Below are positions 7,186 to 14,671 of a DNA stretch of 34,161 bases, one piece after another. Position 1 is the stretch's first letter, and every line of letters starts with the position of its first letter. A model generated the notes under the pieces. The model saw nothing but the letters and a program-made list of their open reading frames with translations, did not search any database and was not told where the DNA came from. Position numbers and translations under genes: made by a program. Source of the stretch: an uncultured Acidimicrobiales bacterium. Its GTDB lineage: Bacteria > Actinomycetota > Acidimicrobiia > Acidimicrobiales > SZUA-35. The DNA is taken from assembly GCA_937958015.1 (NCBI GenBank), contig CALGOA010000162.1, forward strand, positions 1-34,161, given 5' to 3'.

Positions 7186-7494
7186 ATGCGTCATTACCGC
7201 TACGTGATCGACGAACTGATGGTCTCCGGGCAGACGATGACCAAGGTCGGCGGATCGGTCATCGTCGCGGAGTTCGAGGGGCGCGGCGGGATCGACTGGG
7301 AAGTCGTGTGCCGAACCGACTCCGGTACGGAGATCGAGATGGCGGCGCACACACTCGAGATGAGCGGGCCCGAGGGCGATCTCAGCGGCCCGGCGCTCCT
7401 GGTTCGCACCGACGGCACATCACACGTGTTCCGGGGAGCCGGGAAACTCGTCGGTTTCGGCGGCTTCCCGTTCGATGCCATCACCGACGACTAG
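7186..7494 (+). CDS. Conserved-looking hypothetical protein, 102 aa
   Basis: Not recognised. The protein is soluble and acidic, with alternating beta-like stretches (RYVIDELMVSG; GSVIVAEFEGRGGIDWEVVC; PALLVRTDGTSHVFRGAGKL) and no signal peptide or membrane segment. A start with a well-placed -10-like TAGCGT, and opposite-strand frames that read as Ser/Pro-rich shadow sequence, support this strand. It lies 42 nt after the membrane protein gene and faces the metallopeptidase gene on the other strand. No catalytic motif is evident. Confidence 0.6.
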   Translation: MRHYRYVIDELMVSGQTMTKVGGSVIVAEFEGRGGIDWEVVCRTDSGTEIEMAAHTLEMSGPEGDLSGPALLVRTDGTSHVFRGAGKLVGFGGFPFDAITDD

Positions 7495-7521
7495 AAGCGG
7501 ACCTACCATTTGCAACGACCG

Positions 7522-8334
7522 CTAGATGCCGCAGTTCTGTAGGAATCGCCGAGTGTCGGCGAGACCAGCGGTCGTGATGCGATCCCGCATCCTCACCAGT
7601 TCCGGGAAGCTCGAGAGGAACTGAATCCGGGGCTGTACCGAGGATGGCACCGTGTTGGAGAAGAGGAAGAACTCCATCGACTCGGAGAAGTCCTCGTAGG
7701 GATTCGTCGCGGCATATTCGGTGGGGAACGACGAGTCGGCAGCGCAGCGACGGCGAGCCTCGCTGGCGTTTCGGAACCCGTTCTCCTCGAGCTGCTGTTG
7801 TTCCTCGGCGCTCCAGAATCGATCCACCCACAGCGCCATGTAGTTGGTGCTGGAGACACAGCCGAAACTTCCGCAGCCATCCGAACCGACCCCCTGCGCC
7901 GACCGCGTGATCACATGGGCGAATTCGTGGGCGATGGTCCGGCGCACCTGCCAGGGGTCCAGTTCGAGCATGTCCAGGTTCACGACGATCATGTACTTGC
8001 TCTGGTCCCGGTCCAGCGCGGTCGCATAGGCGAGCACGTCCTGGCTGCTGGTGTTGCGGAATCCCGCAAATCCCGCCAGCGGGGTGCGTTCCTCTGCGGT
8101 GGTAAACAGGGTCAGCTGCGACCATGCGTCGAAGACGGTCGGATCGTCGGTTCCGTGACAGATGCCGTTGAGCTCCCCGTCGTCGACCCGATAGATCGTG
8201 CTCAGGGGCCCGAACGCCTGGCCCAGGCGGTTGGCGTCGCATTCATCGACGGCACCGAAGACACCACCATTGGTCTGCATCACCAAAAACACCGCCGCGA
8301 GGCCAGCCAGAAACGAAAACACACTTGCACGCAC
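7522..8334 (-). CDS. Secreted HExxH zinc metallopeptidase (putative)
   Basis: 270 aa with an N-terminal hydrophobic segment (about 4-20, VFSFLAGLAAVFLVM) that is either a signal peptide or an anchor. The zinc-binding helix is TIAHEFAHVITRS with HEFAH at 136-140. A second motif, NPYEDFSESMEFF (211-223), offers Glu 214 or Glu 218 as the third ligand in the style of gluzincins. Six Cys (32, 59, 154, 159, 197, 268) follow the hydrophobic segment, which fits disulfides outside the cytoplasm. I cannot assign a named peptidase family or substrate. The start is a GTG at 8334. The gene is divergent from the 78-aa cold-shock-like gene and convergent with the 102-aa gene. Confidence 0.72.
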   Translation of the reverse strand: MRASVFSFLAGLAAVFLVMQTNGGVFGAVDECDANRLGQAFGPLSTIYRVDDGELNGICHGTDDPTVFDAWSQLTLFTTAEERTPLAGFAGFRNTSSQDVLAYATALDRDQSKYMIVVNLDMLELDPWQVRRTIAHEFAHVITRSAQGVGSDGCGSFGCVSSTNYMALWVDRFWSAEEQQQLEENGFRNASEARRRCAADSSFPTEYAATNPYEDFSESMEFFLFSNTVPSSVQPRIQFLSSFPELVRMRDRITTAGLADTRRFLQNCGI

Positions 8335-8382
8335 GCTCTCGTATCGGCAGCTTCAACCGTGCTCTTCAGTGGCGATTTGCCC

Positions 8383-8388
8383 TACGCT
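8383..8388 (+). promoter_or_regulatory. Putative -10 element of the 78-aa gene
   Basis: TACGCT, then 7 nt, then the ATG at 8396, with no ribosome binding site. It decides the start against longer in-frame readings. Confidence 0.45.
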
Positions 8389-8395
8389 GGTGGTC

Positions 8396-8632
8396 ATGCA
8401 GGGAGTGGTGAAGTCCTACGATCCGATCACCCGAGACGGCGTGATCATGTGCGATTCCGATCTGGCGGACTACGACCTCGCGCCCGACGCTCTCGTCGGC
8501 TCGGTGTTCCGGATGCTTCGTCCGGGCCAACGGGTGGTTTTCCAGCTCGATGATGCGTCGCTCGCGGTGGGAATCAGCCTCGGTTCCGAGTCCGACATGG
8601 GCACACCGGCCTGGATCGATCAGATCGACTAA
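8396..8632 (+). CDS. Small OB-fold / cold-shock-like protein, 78 aa
   Basis: Begins MQGVVKSYDPITRDGVIMCD and continues with DLADYDLAPDALVGS and LRPGQRVVFQLD. The order (G-x-V-K-x-Y/F, a G-x-I strand, a D-rich loop, then L-x-x-G-Q-x-V-x-F) parallels the cold-shock domain, and the size fits. The aromatic RNP1 residues (KGFGFI) are not conserved, so nucleic-acid binding is uncertain and the assignment is an inference from pattern. The start is set by a -10-like TACGCT 7 nt upstream. It is a single gene facing rlmG, with 17 nt between the stops. Confidence 0.6.
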   Translation: MQGVVKSYDPITRDGVIMCDSDLADYDLAPDALVGSVFRMLRPGQRVVFQLDDASLAVGISLGSESDMGTPAWIDQID

Positions 8633-8649
8633 CCGTCTGCGACAGACCA

Positions 8650-9864
8650 CTAGGCCTTGCGGGCGCGCAGCACCACAAACTTGGGAGTGCTGGCGATCGT
8701 GTGGCAGTTGCCGAAGCGTCGCTTCAGCGCCGCATGGTAACCCAGATGGCGGTTCCCAACGACGCGTAGTTCCCCGCCGGTACGCAGGAGTCGGTGGGCC
8801 TGGTTGAACATCGCGTTCGCAGTTACATCGCTGAGTGCGATGTTGTCGTGGAACGGCGGGTTGTTGACCACCAGATCGAACGACTCGGCGTCCAGCGAAG
8901 CCCCGGAGTCGTCGATCACGAAGCGGGCGTTCGCAGCATCGGGGTGGCGCAGTGCGAACGTCTCGCGAGCCGATTGCAGCGCCAGGTAGGACTCGTCGAC
9001 AAACGTGATCGTGGCGTCGCTCCTTCGAGCGATCTCGGTGCCGACGATTCCGTTTCCGCAGCCGAGATCGAGCACGTCGATACCAGCATCGATCGCAGGC
9101 AGGTTGTCGAGGAGGACCCTCGTGCCAACATCGAGCTTGGTGCCTGCGAACACCCCGGCGTAGGCAACGATTCGGTGGCCCTCGTCCAGGTCGACCGGTC
9201 GGGGCCATGGGTTGGGCGGTGGTGTGAGATCGGGATCGATGCGGGGAAGAAGCAGTCGGGCTTTCCGTCTCGCCAGCGTCGTTGGCGTCGGACCCAGGAT
9301 CGCTTCGAACAGTGCGATCGTCGACGTGTGTACATTGCGGACCATCCCACCGGCGAGGATCAGCGTGTTCGGCCCACAAACCGGCCGCACCCGGTGAAGC
9401 TGGTCTTCCAGCAGGGCCAACGTCTTCGGGATCTTCAACACCACGAGGTCCGGTGTCATCGGCAGCGGATCGGTGATTGGTACAACCGCAGCCGTCGCTC
9501 CGTTTCGTTGAAGGTTCCCGGCGGCGGCTCGCGCAGCGATCAGTGAGTCGCTCATCGATGTGGTCCCCGGACCACCCAGCGCTGTGGCGAGGGTCCCGAA
9601 CCCGTCGTTCAGAATCAGTGTTCGGGCGGTTGACGGCGGCGTCGTCAGTTTCACCGATGCCGGATCGGCGATCGCCTGAAGCAGATAGTCATCGGCGGCG
9701 TCCCAGGCTCGGAGTGCGTTGCGTCGGCTGGCACCGGGACGGTGGAGCTCGAAGCGGCCCTGGGGAACCTCGAGATGGATATCGAGCTCGGCGATGAGCC
9801 GACTGTATTCGGCTCTTCTGTCGTGGCCCCACCACATTCGGCCCTTCTGTCGTTGCTCCGACAC
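8650..9864 (-). CDS. rlmG: RlmG/RsmC-family rRNA (guanine-N2) methyltransferase
   Basis: 404 aa. The C-terminal SAM-dependent domain has LDLGCGNG (265-272), VDES (289-292) and the exocyclic-amine motif NPPFH (335-339). It ends with RRFGNCHTIASTPKFVVLRA, which matches the end of E. coli RlmG (23S G1835) better than RsmC. The N-terminal half is the degenerate methyltransferase-like domain of this family (ALRAWDAADDYLL; LILNDGFGTLATAL). The frame opens with GTG at 9864; an ATG at 9837 preceded by AGAAGG may be the real start, giving 395 aa. The exact target guanine is inferred. It is divergent from recG with a 47-bp gap. Confidence 0.85.
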   Translation of the reverse strand: MSEQRQKGRMWWGHDRRAEYSRLIAELDIHLEVPQGRFELHRPGASRRNALRAWDAADDYLLQAIADPASVKLTTPPSTARTLILNDGFGTLATALGGPGTTSMSDSLIAARAAAGNLQRNGATAAVVPITDPLPMTPDLVVLKIPKTLALLEDQLHRVRPVCGPNTLILAGGMVRNVHTSTIALFEAILGPTPTTLARRKARLLLPRIDPDLTPPPNPWPRPVDLDEGHRIVAYAGVFAGTKLDVGTRVLLDNLPAIDAGIDVLDLGCGNGIVGTEIARRSDATITFVDESYLALQSARETFALRHPDAANARFVIDDSGASLDAESFDLVVNNPPFHDNIALSDVTANAMFNQAHRLLRTGGELRVVGNRHLGYHAALKRRFGNCHTIASTPKFVVLRARKA

Positions 9865-9899
9865 AGGGCCGGACTGGCGACTCCGTCACAGGGGTCGGA

Positions 9900-9905
9900 T
9901 AGGTT
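9900..9905 (+). promoter_or_regulatory. Putative -10 element of recG
   Basis: TAGGTT, 6 nt, then the GTG at 9912. It favours GTG 9912 over the in-frame ATG at 9933, which has GGGGGAG about 12 nt upstream. Confidence 0.38.
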
Positions 9906-9911
9906 GAGCTG

Positions 9912-12086
9912 GTGGGGGAGCGGATCAACGCAATGAGTCTGCGCGAGTTGTTCGCGATCGACGTCGAGAAGTTGCGGGGTGTCGGTCCCAAACGCAAGGA
10001 CGCGCTGCACAAGATGGAACTCCGCAGCCTCGGGGACCTGCTCACCCACTACCCACGCCGATACCTCGACCGCACCCGCCAGTCGGCCATCGCCGATCTG
10101 ATGGAAGGCGAGGAGGCAACGATCGTAGTGAAGGTGCTGCGGACCGAAAGCCGCCGCCTCAAGGGCAATCGGGTCATGGTCACCAGCACCGTCACCGACG
10201 GCCAGAGCCGTATGAGTCTGATGTTCTTCAACCAACGCTGGCGAGAACGGCAACTCCAGGAGGGGTTGGAGGCCATCGTCTTCGGCAAACTCGAGAGCTA
10301 CCGCGGAAGGCCCCAGATGACCAGCCCGGTCGTCGACCTCGTAGGCGACCAGACCGGCAAGATCATCCCCGTCTACCCGCAGTCGGAAAAGGCGGGGGTC
10401 ACCACCTCCGATCTCGCCCGGTTCGTCTCCGAGGCGTTACGTCGGACCATCACCAACGAGGACGCTCGGACGCTCAGGGATCCGCTCCCAGACTGGATCC
10501 TGTCCGATCGCGGCATGACCGATCGGTCCTCGGCCATGCTCGGCATCCACCAGCCCGAAACCCACGAAGAGATTTCTGCCGCCCGTCGCCGGCTGATCTT
10601 TGACGAACTCTTCCGAATGCAACTCTCGCTGGTTCGCCGGAAACGTTTTCTCGAGGCCACCCAACAGGGTGTCTCCCACACCGGTGGGGGCCCGCTGGTT
10701 CGTTCGTTCATCGACGCGCTGCCGTTCCCCCTCACCGGAGCCCAGCAACGCGCGATCGACGAGATCACCGCAGATCTCGTGCGGCCGATGCCGATGCACC
10801 GACTGCTGCAGGGCGACGTCGGAGCCGGAAAGACACTGGTCGCAGTGGCGGGCATGTTGACCGCCGTCGACGGAGGTCATCAGGGGGCGTTGATGGCCCC
10901 CACCGAGGTTCTGGCCGAGCAGCACCACCTGGGCATCAAACGGCTTCTCGACGGTTTGGAGGTTGCCGAGCCAAGCAGCCTGTTGGGGGTTCGGCCGCTC
11001 AGCGTCGAACTGCTCACGAGTCGTACGTCGGGTTCGGATCGTAAGCGGATTCTGGGTGGTCTGGCCGGGGGACTGACCGACATCGTCATCGGGACCCACG
11101 CGCTGTTGCAGGACCGAGTGCAGTTCCACTCGCTCGGGTCGATCGTGATCGATGAGCAGCATCGTTTCGGCGTTGAACAACGCGCCGCACTACGAGATAA
11201 GAACACCGACGGCAGCGTGCCCGACGTTCTCGTGATGACGGCAACACCGATCCCACGGACCGCCGCAATGACCGTCTACGGCGATCTGGATGTGTCGATT
11301 CTCGACGAACTCCCGCCGGGCCGGACCCCCATCCTCACCCATCACGTCGACGCTCCCGGCACCCTCGACGGAGAACCGCCGTTGCAGCTGGAACAGATGT
11401 GGCAGGAATTGCGGACGTCGGTCGCCGATGGGCGACAGGCCTACATCGTGTGCCCTCTGATCGACGAGTCCGAGAAGCTCGAGGTTGCATCGGCCGAGGA
11501 GACCTACGAGCGGTTGCGGTCGGTCGAGTTGAACGGCCTCGAGGTCGGTCTGCTCCACGGTCGGGTCGAACCCGACGAAAAGGATCGGGTGATGGAACGG
11601 TTCCGGGCCGGCGAGCTGCACGTGTTGGTGGCCACCACCGTGATCGAGGTGGGCGTCGACGTACCCAACGCCACCACGATGGTCATTCTCGATGCCGACC
11701 GGTTCGGCATCGCGCAGTTGCATCAGCTCCGCGGTCGGGTAGGTCGAGGTGAGCACGCGTCGGTGTGTTGGCTCGTTGCCAGTCCCACCACCGCCGACGG
11801 GGAAGCCCGGATCGAGGCACTCGTCGATTCGACCGATGGGTTCGAGCTGGCCGAGATCGACCTCGACCTGCGGGGCGAGGGCACCATCCTCGGCGAACGA
11901 CAAAAGGGCCGCAACGACCTGAAACTGGCCAGCCTGCGGCACAATCGTGAAGTGGTTATCGACGCTCGCAACGCCGCCATTCGCCTGCTGGATGAGGACC
12001 CGACGCTCGCCGTCCACGAGGCGCTGGCGGATGAACTGAGCCTGATGGCCGAGGACGCCGACGAAGCGTTCCTTCTCAAGGGCTGA
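9912..12086 (+). CDS. recG: ATP-dependent DNA helicase RecG
   Basis: 724 aa, a normal RecG length. It remodels stalled forks and branch-migrates Holliday junctions. The N-terminal part has the helix-hairpin signature LRGVGPKRKDAL and HYPRRYLDRT, then the wedge OB domain (about 60-150). Helicase motifs are Walker A GDVGAGKT (301-308), DEQHRFG (about 414-420), TATPIPRT (from 443), ATTVIEVGVDVPNA and QLRGRVGRG (about 604-612). The C-terminal FELAEIDLDLRGEG is the RecG-specific TRG region. An ATG at 9933 would remove 7 residues and cannot be excluded. It is followed after 5 nt by rsmD, so recG and rsmD form one transcript. Confidence 0.97.
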   Translation: MGERINAMSLRELFAIDVEKLRGVGPKRKDALHKMELRSLGDLLTHYPRRYLDRTRQSAIADLMEGEEATIVVKVLRTESRRLKGNRVMVTSTVTDGQSRMSLMFFNQRWRERQLQEGLEAIVFGKLESYRGRPQMTSPVVDLVGDQTGKIIPVYPQSEKAGVTTSDLARFVSEALRRTITNEDARTLRDPLPDWILSDRGMTDRSSAMLGIHQPETHEEISAARRRLIFDELFRMQLSLVRRKRFLEATQQGVSHTGGGPLVRSFIDALPFPLTGAQQRAIDEITADLVRPMPMHRLLQGDVGAGKTLVAVAGMLTAVDGGHQGALMAPTEVLAEQHHLGIKRLLDGLEVAEPSSLLGVRPLSVELLTSRTSGSDRKRILGGLAGGLTDIVIGTHALLQDRVQFHSLGSIVIDEQHRFGVEQRAALRDKNTDGSVPDVLVMTATPIPRTAAMTVYGDLDVSILDELPPGRTPILTHHVDAPGTLDGEPPLQLEQMWQELRTSVADGRQAYIVCPLIDESEKLEVASAEETYERLRSVELNGLEVGLLHGRVEPDEKDRVMERFRAGELHVLVATTVIEVGVDVPNATTMVILDADRFGIAQLHQLRGRVGRGEHASVCWLVASPTTADGEARIEALVDSTDGFELAEIDLDLRGEGTILGERQKGRNDLKLASLRHNREVVIDARNAAIRLLDEDPTLAVHEALADELSLMAEDADEAFLLKG

Positions 12087-12091
12087 TTCGG

Positions 12092-12637
12092 ATGCGCATC
12101 ATCAGCGGCAGCGCCCGCGGACGGAAACTGCACTCGCCGGATGGCATGGGGACCCGCCCGATTCCCGATCGCGCCAAGACCGCAATCTTCAACATGATCC
12201 TGAGCATCAGGATGGCCGAGGGTCATCCCGGTCTCGAGGGCACCCGGGTCCTCGACCTCTTTGCCGGTTCGGGGTCGTTCGGCCTCGAATGTCTCAGCCG
12301 CGGTGCCTCCGAAGTGGTTTTTGTGGAACAGAACAAGGCGGCCGCCCGGGTCATTGAGAAGAACCTGGCAACGTTCGGCATGGCCGATCGGGCTCGGGTT
12401 CTGCCGCGCGACGCCCTCGCGGTCGTGGCATCGCTCGCCGGTGGTGAACGGTTCGATATCGCGTTCTGTGACCCGCCCTACGTAGACGATCCGTGGCTCA
12501 CACTGCTGCCGCAGATCCCGGCCGATCTGCTCATCGCACACACCGAAACCGAGCTGACGTTGACCGACGACTGGGAGGAACTGCGCCGCCGTTCCTACGG
12601 ACGCCCGCAGGTGGTATTGGCCAAACGCGTAGGGTAG
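12092..12637 (+). CDS. rsmD: 16S rRNA (guanine966-N2)-methyltransferase
   Basis: 181 aa, the usual RsmD size. It methylates the exocyclic amine of G966 in 16S rRNA of assembled small subunits. Evidence: N-terminal MRIISGSARGRKL and TRPIPDRAKTAIFN, the SAM-binding LDLFAGSG (54-61), the acidic VEQN (78-81) and the catalytic DPPY (127-130). It lies 5 nt after recG. The pairing rsmD–coaD is common across bacteria and is kept here. Confidence 0.95.
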   Translation: MRIISGSARGRKLHSPDGMGTRPIPDRAKTAIFNMILSIRMAEGHPGLEGTRVLDLFAGSGSFGLECLSRGASEVVFVEQNKAAARVIEKNLATFGMADRARVLPRDALAVVASLAGGERFDIAFCDPPYVDDPWLTLLPQIPADLLIAHTETELTLTDDWEELRRRSYGRPQVVLAKRVG

Positions 12638-12668
12638 TCATGCTCCGTGCGTCCGATTCGAGATGCAC

Positions 12669-12674
12669 TACGCT
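12669..12674 (+). promoter_or_regulatory. Possible -10 element before coaD
   Basis: TACGCT lies 10 nt before the coaD ATG at 12685. The spacing would give a very short leader, or a leaderless transcript with wide spacing. coaD may equally be read from the recG–rsmD transcript. Confidence 0.28.
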
Positions 12675-12684
12675 GATCGACGCT

Positions 12685-13173
12685 ATGCCCGCCGCCTTCG
12701 TACCCGGATCGTTCGATCCGTTTCATAACGGACATCTTGCGGTGGTTCGCGCCGCATCGGAGGCCTTCGCTTCCGTGGTGGTGTCCGTGGGGCACAATCG
12801 GGCCAAACCGTCGGGGATGTTCACCGTTGAAGAACGGCTCCAGATGATCGAGGAGTCGATCGTTGGTATGGAGAATGTGCAGGTCACGGCATTTGAGGGC
12901 CTAGCCACCGATGCCGCCCGGGAAGCGGGTGCCGACCTCCTGGTGAAGGGTGTCCGCACCGGCACGGACCTCGATAGCGAGATGGTTCAGGCCAACACAA
13001 ACCTCGAAACCGGTGGGGTCCGAACGATGTTCGTCCCCGGCGTTGGGACAGCAGCCCTCGTCGCGAGCCGGTATCTTCGTGAGATAGGTGGTCGAGGTGG
13101 TGACATCTCGTCCCTGGTACCGGACCCGGTGTGGAGAGCAATGCAGCGAAAGACAGGAGCTCAGGGACAATGA
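12685..13173 (+). CDS. coaD: Phosphopantetheine adenylyltransferase
   Basis: 162 aa, typical CoaD length. It transfers AMP to 4'-phosphopantetheine to make dephospho-CoA. Motifs: GSFDPFHNGHL (8-18) with the nucleotidyltransferase HxGH (14-17), VGHNRAKPSGMFTVEERL, KGVRTGTD, and the C-terminal GGDISSLVP of CoaD. The frame is open well upstream; the ATG at 12685 is chosen because the family begins directly before the nucleotide-binding strand. Its stop overlaps the next start as ATGA (13170-13173). CoA feeds the acyl carrier and lipid genes downstream (plsX, acpP). Confidence 0.96.
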   Translation: MPAAFVPGSFDPFHNGHLAVVRAASEAFASVVVSVGHNRAKPSGMFTVEERLQMIEESIVGMENVQVTAFEGLATDAAREAGADLLVKGVRTGTDLDSEMVQANTNLETGGVRTMFVPGVGTAALVASRYLREIGGRGGDISSLVPDPVWRAMQRKTGAQGQ

Positions 13174-13853
13174 CCGATCAACGGACCACGCCGTACGACT
13201 ATGCGTCGTCCGACGAACTGCCGCCGGTCCCAAGTCCGGTTCTGGACCTCACCGACGGTGACGCGCCAGAGATCGACCTGACCACGGCCGAGAATTCCCA
13301 GTACGCCGTTCCCGAACTGGAAGCCCTCATCGACGAGGCCATCGGGATGGTGGCGCAGGGTCGCCCGTTGCCGATGTCGTCCACCGTCAAGGTGAACAAA
13401 CACGAGTTGCTCGAGGTGCTGGAGGAGATTCGCGAGGCGCTGCCCGAAGAACTCCGCCGAGCCCGCTGGTTGCTCAAGGAAAAGGAAGAATTTCTGGCCC
13501 AGGCTCGCCAGGAGCGGCAGGAGATCATCGATCAGGGTCGGGCCCAGGTGTCCCGCATGATCGAACGGCAGGAAATCACACGCGCCGCCGAGGCCCGGGC
13601 CCGCCAGATCGTCGCCGAAGCTCGAGCCGATGCCCGCACGCTGCAACGCCGGGTCGAGGACTACTGCGATCACAAGCTCGCGAGCTTCGAAGCGGTACTC
13701 GAACGCACATCACGCACCCTTCAGCAGGGCCGCGAGAAGTTGCTGGGTACGGCGGCGATCGAGGGTGAAGCGGGTGCTGGTGCCCAGCAAACCCCCGCCT
13801 CGGGAACAGCGGGTGCGCAGGCCACGCAGCCGCCGCCTCCTCCCGCAAACTAG
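13170..13853 (+). CDS. sepIVA: SepIVA/DivIVA-like coiled-coil cell-growth protein
   Basis: 227 aa. After an acidic, disordered N-terminus (1-45) it has LEALIDEAIGMVAQGRPLPM and HELLEVLEEIREALPEELRR. A long charged coiled coil follows (about 98-192), ending YCDHKLASFEAVLERTSR and LQQGREKL. These blocks parallel mycobacterial SepIVA (Rv2927c), which lies beside the DUF177 and rnc genes there. SepIVA is an essential DivIVA-like protein tied to septation and cell-wall growth. The C-terminal 35 residues are Ala/Gly/Pro-rich. The ATG at 13170 overlaps the coaD stop and has AGGAG upstream. The name rests on pattern and gene order; the protein is shorter than the mycobacterial one. Confidence 0.75.
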   Translation: MTDQRTTPYDYASSDELPPVPSPVLDLTDGDAPEIDLTTAENSQYAVPELEALIDEAIGMVAQGRPLPMSSTVKVNKHELLEVLEEIREALPEELRRARWLLKEKEEFLAQARQERQEIIDQGRAQVSRMIERQEITRAAEARARQIVAEARADARTLQRRVEDYCDHKLASFEAVLERTSRTLQQGREKLLGTAAIEGEAGAGAQQTPASGTAGAQATQPPPPPAN

Positions 13854-13865
13854 TTGGGGCCGACC

Positions 13866-14381
13866 ATGCGACCCATCGCACAACATCGGGTCCACGTTGG
13901 CGCTCTGCGTCAGCGGCTGGGCCAACGACTGACCGTCGACGTCGAACAGGCGCTCCCTGGCCTCCAGGTCATCGCAACTCGATCCACCAACGAACCGGTT
14001 CGAGGGACCCTCACTGTCGAGTCCATCGAGCGGGGAGTTTCGGTTACGGGGCCACTCGAAGTTCCGTGGGAAGCCGACTGCCGTCGCTGCCTCGAATTGG
14101 TAACGGGAACCGAGACCGCTTTCGTCGATGAGATCTTTCAGGTCGGAGCGGAGCCGGGCGGGGACCTCATTCCCTTCGACGGTGAAACCGTGGTTTTGGA
14201 TCAGATCATCCACGACAACGCACTCGCGGCGTTGCCCCTTTCGCCGTTGTGTTCCGACGACTGTCAGGGGCCCGATCCGGACCGCTATCAGCCCGGTGTC
14301 GGTGAACGCATCGACGATGCACCAGCCGGTGAACCTGCCGGTGATCCGCGTTGGGCTGCGCTGGATGACCTCAACCTCTGA
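13866..14381 (+). CDS. yceD: YceD/DUF177 family protein
   Basis: 171 aa. Family marks: two Cys pairs, DCRRCL (Cys 72 and 75) and LCSDDCQG (Cys 129 and 133), an acidic DEIFQVG strand between them, and the closing DPRWAALDDL (160-169). YceD proteins are nearly always encoded just before rpmF; in E. coli the family is linked to 23S rRNA accumulation. That role in ribosome assembly is family knowledge. The ATG at 13866 was chosen over a TTG four codons earlier. It lies 12 nt after the sepIVA-like stop and 80 nt before rpmF. Confidence 0.92.
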   Translation: MRPIAQHRVHVGALRQRLGQRLTVDVEQALPGLQVIATRSTNEPVRGTLTVESIERGVSVTGPLEVPWEADCRRCLELVTGTETAFVDEIFQVGAEPGGDLIPFDGETVVLDQIIHDNALAALPLSPLCSDDCQGPDPDRYQPGVGERIDDAPAGEPAGDPRWAALDDLNL

Positions 14382-14448
14382 AACGGTTGAAGACCTGCAA
14401 CGTCTCGCTACCATTGCCGGTCGATCTTCGTGATCTCCTGACTACCGC

Positions 14449-14454
14449 TAGGTT
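14449..14454 (+). promoter_or_regulatory. Putative -10 element of rpmF
   Basis: TAGGTT, 7 nt, then the ATG at 14462. rpmF has no ribosome binding site, so a leaderless transcript starting here fits, in addition to any read-through from yceD. Confidence 0.42.
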
Positions 14455-14461
14455 CTGAGCA

Positions 14462-14638
14462 ATGGCTGTTCCAAAGAAGAAAACCTCCAAGTCCAAGACC
14501 CGCAGCCGTCGTGCTTCGTCCTGGTCCCTCGACGCCGCCCCCAAGAGCCGCTGCACCCAGTGCAGTGCCATGAAGCTCCCGCACCGGGCGTGCCAGAGCT
14601 GCGGCTTCTACCGGGGCCGTCAGGTCGTCGACGTATAA
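14462..14638 (+). CDS. rpmF: 50S ribosomal protein L32
   Basis: 58 aa, reading [20 protein letters not shown] at the N-terminus, the invariant L32 opening. Two CxxC knuckles follow (Cys 32 and 35; Cys 45 and 48), so this is the zinc-binding (C+) form of L32, not the Cys-free paralog that many actinobacteria use under zinc starvation. It ends [12 protein letters not shown]. It sits between yceD and plsX, a very widely conserved order. Confidence 0.97.
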   Translation: MAVPKKKTSKSKTRSRRASSWSLDAAPKSRCTQCSAMKLPHRACQSCGFYRGRQVVDV

Positions 14639-14671
14639 CGAACCGCAGGTTCTGAAACGTTCGCCGCTGAG

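Noticed and set aside
8635..8647. GTCTG-CGA-CAGAC hairpin between the 78-aa gene and rlmG
   Set aside because: Only 5 bp with a 3-nt loop and no T-run; too weak to call a terminator.
12493..12684. 64-residue N-terminal extension of coaD
   Set aside because: It overlaps rsmD in another frame and is not part of the CoaD fold.
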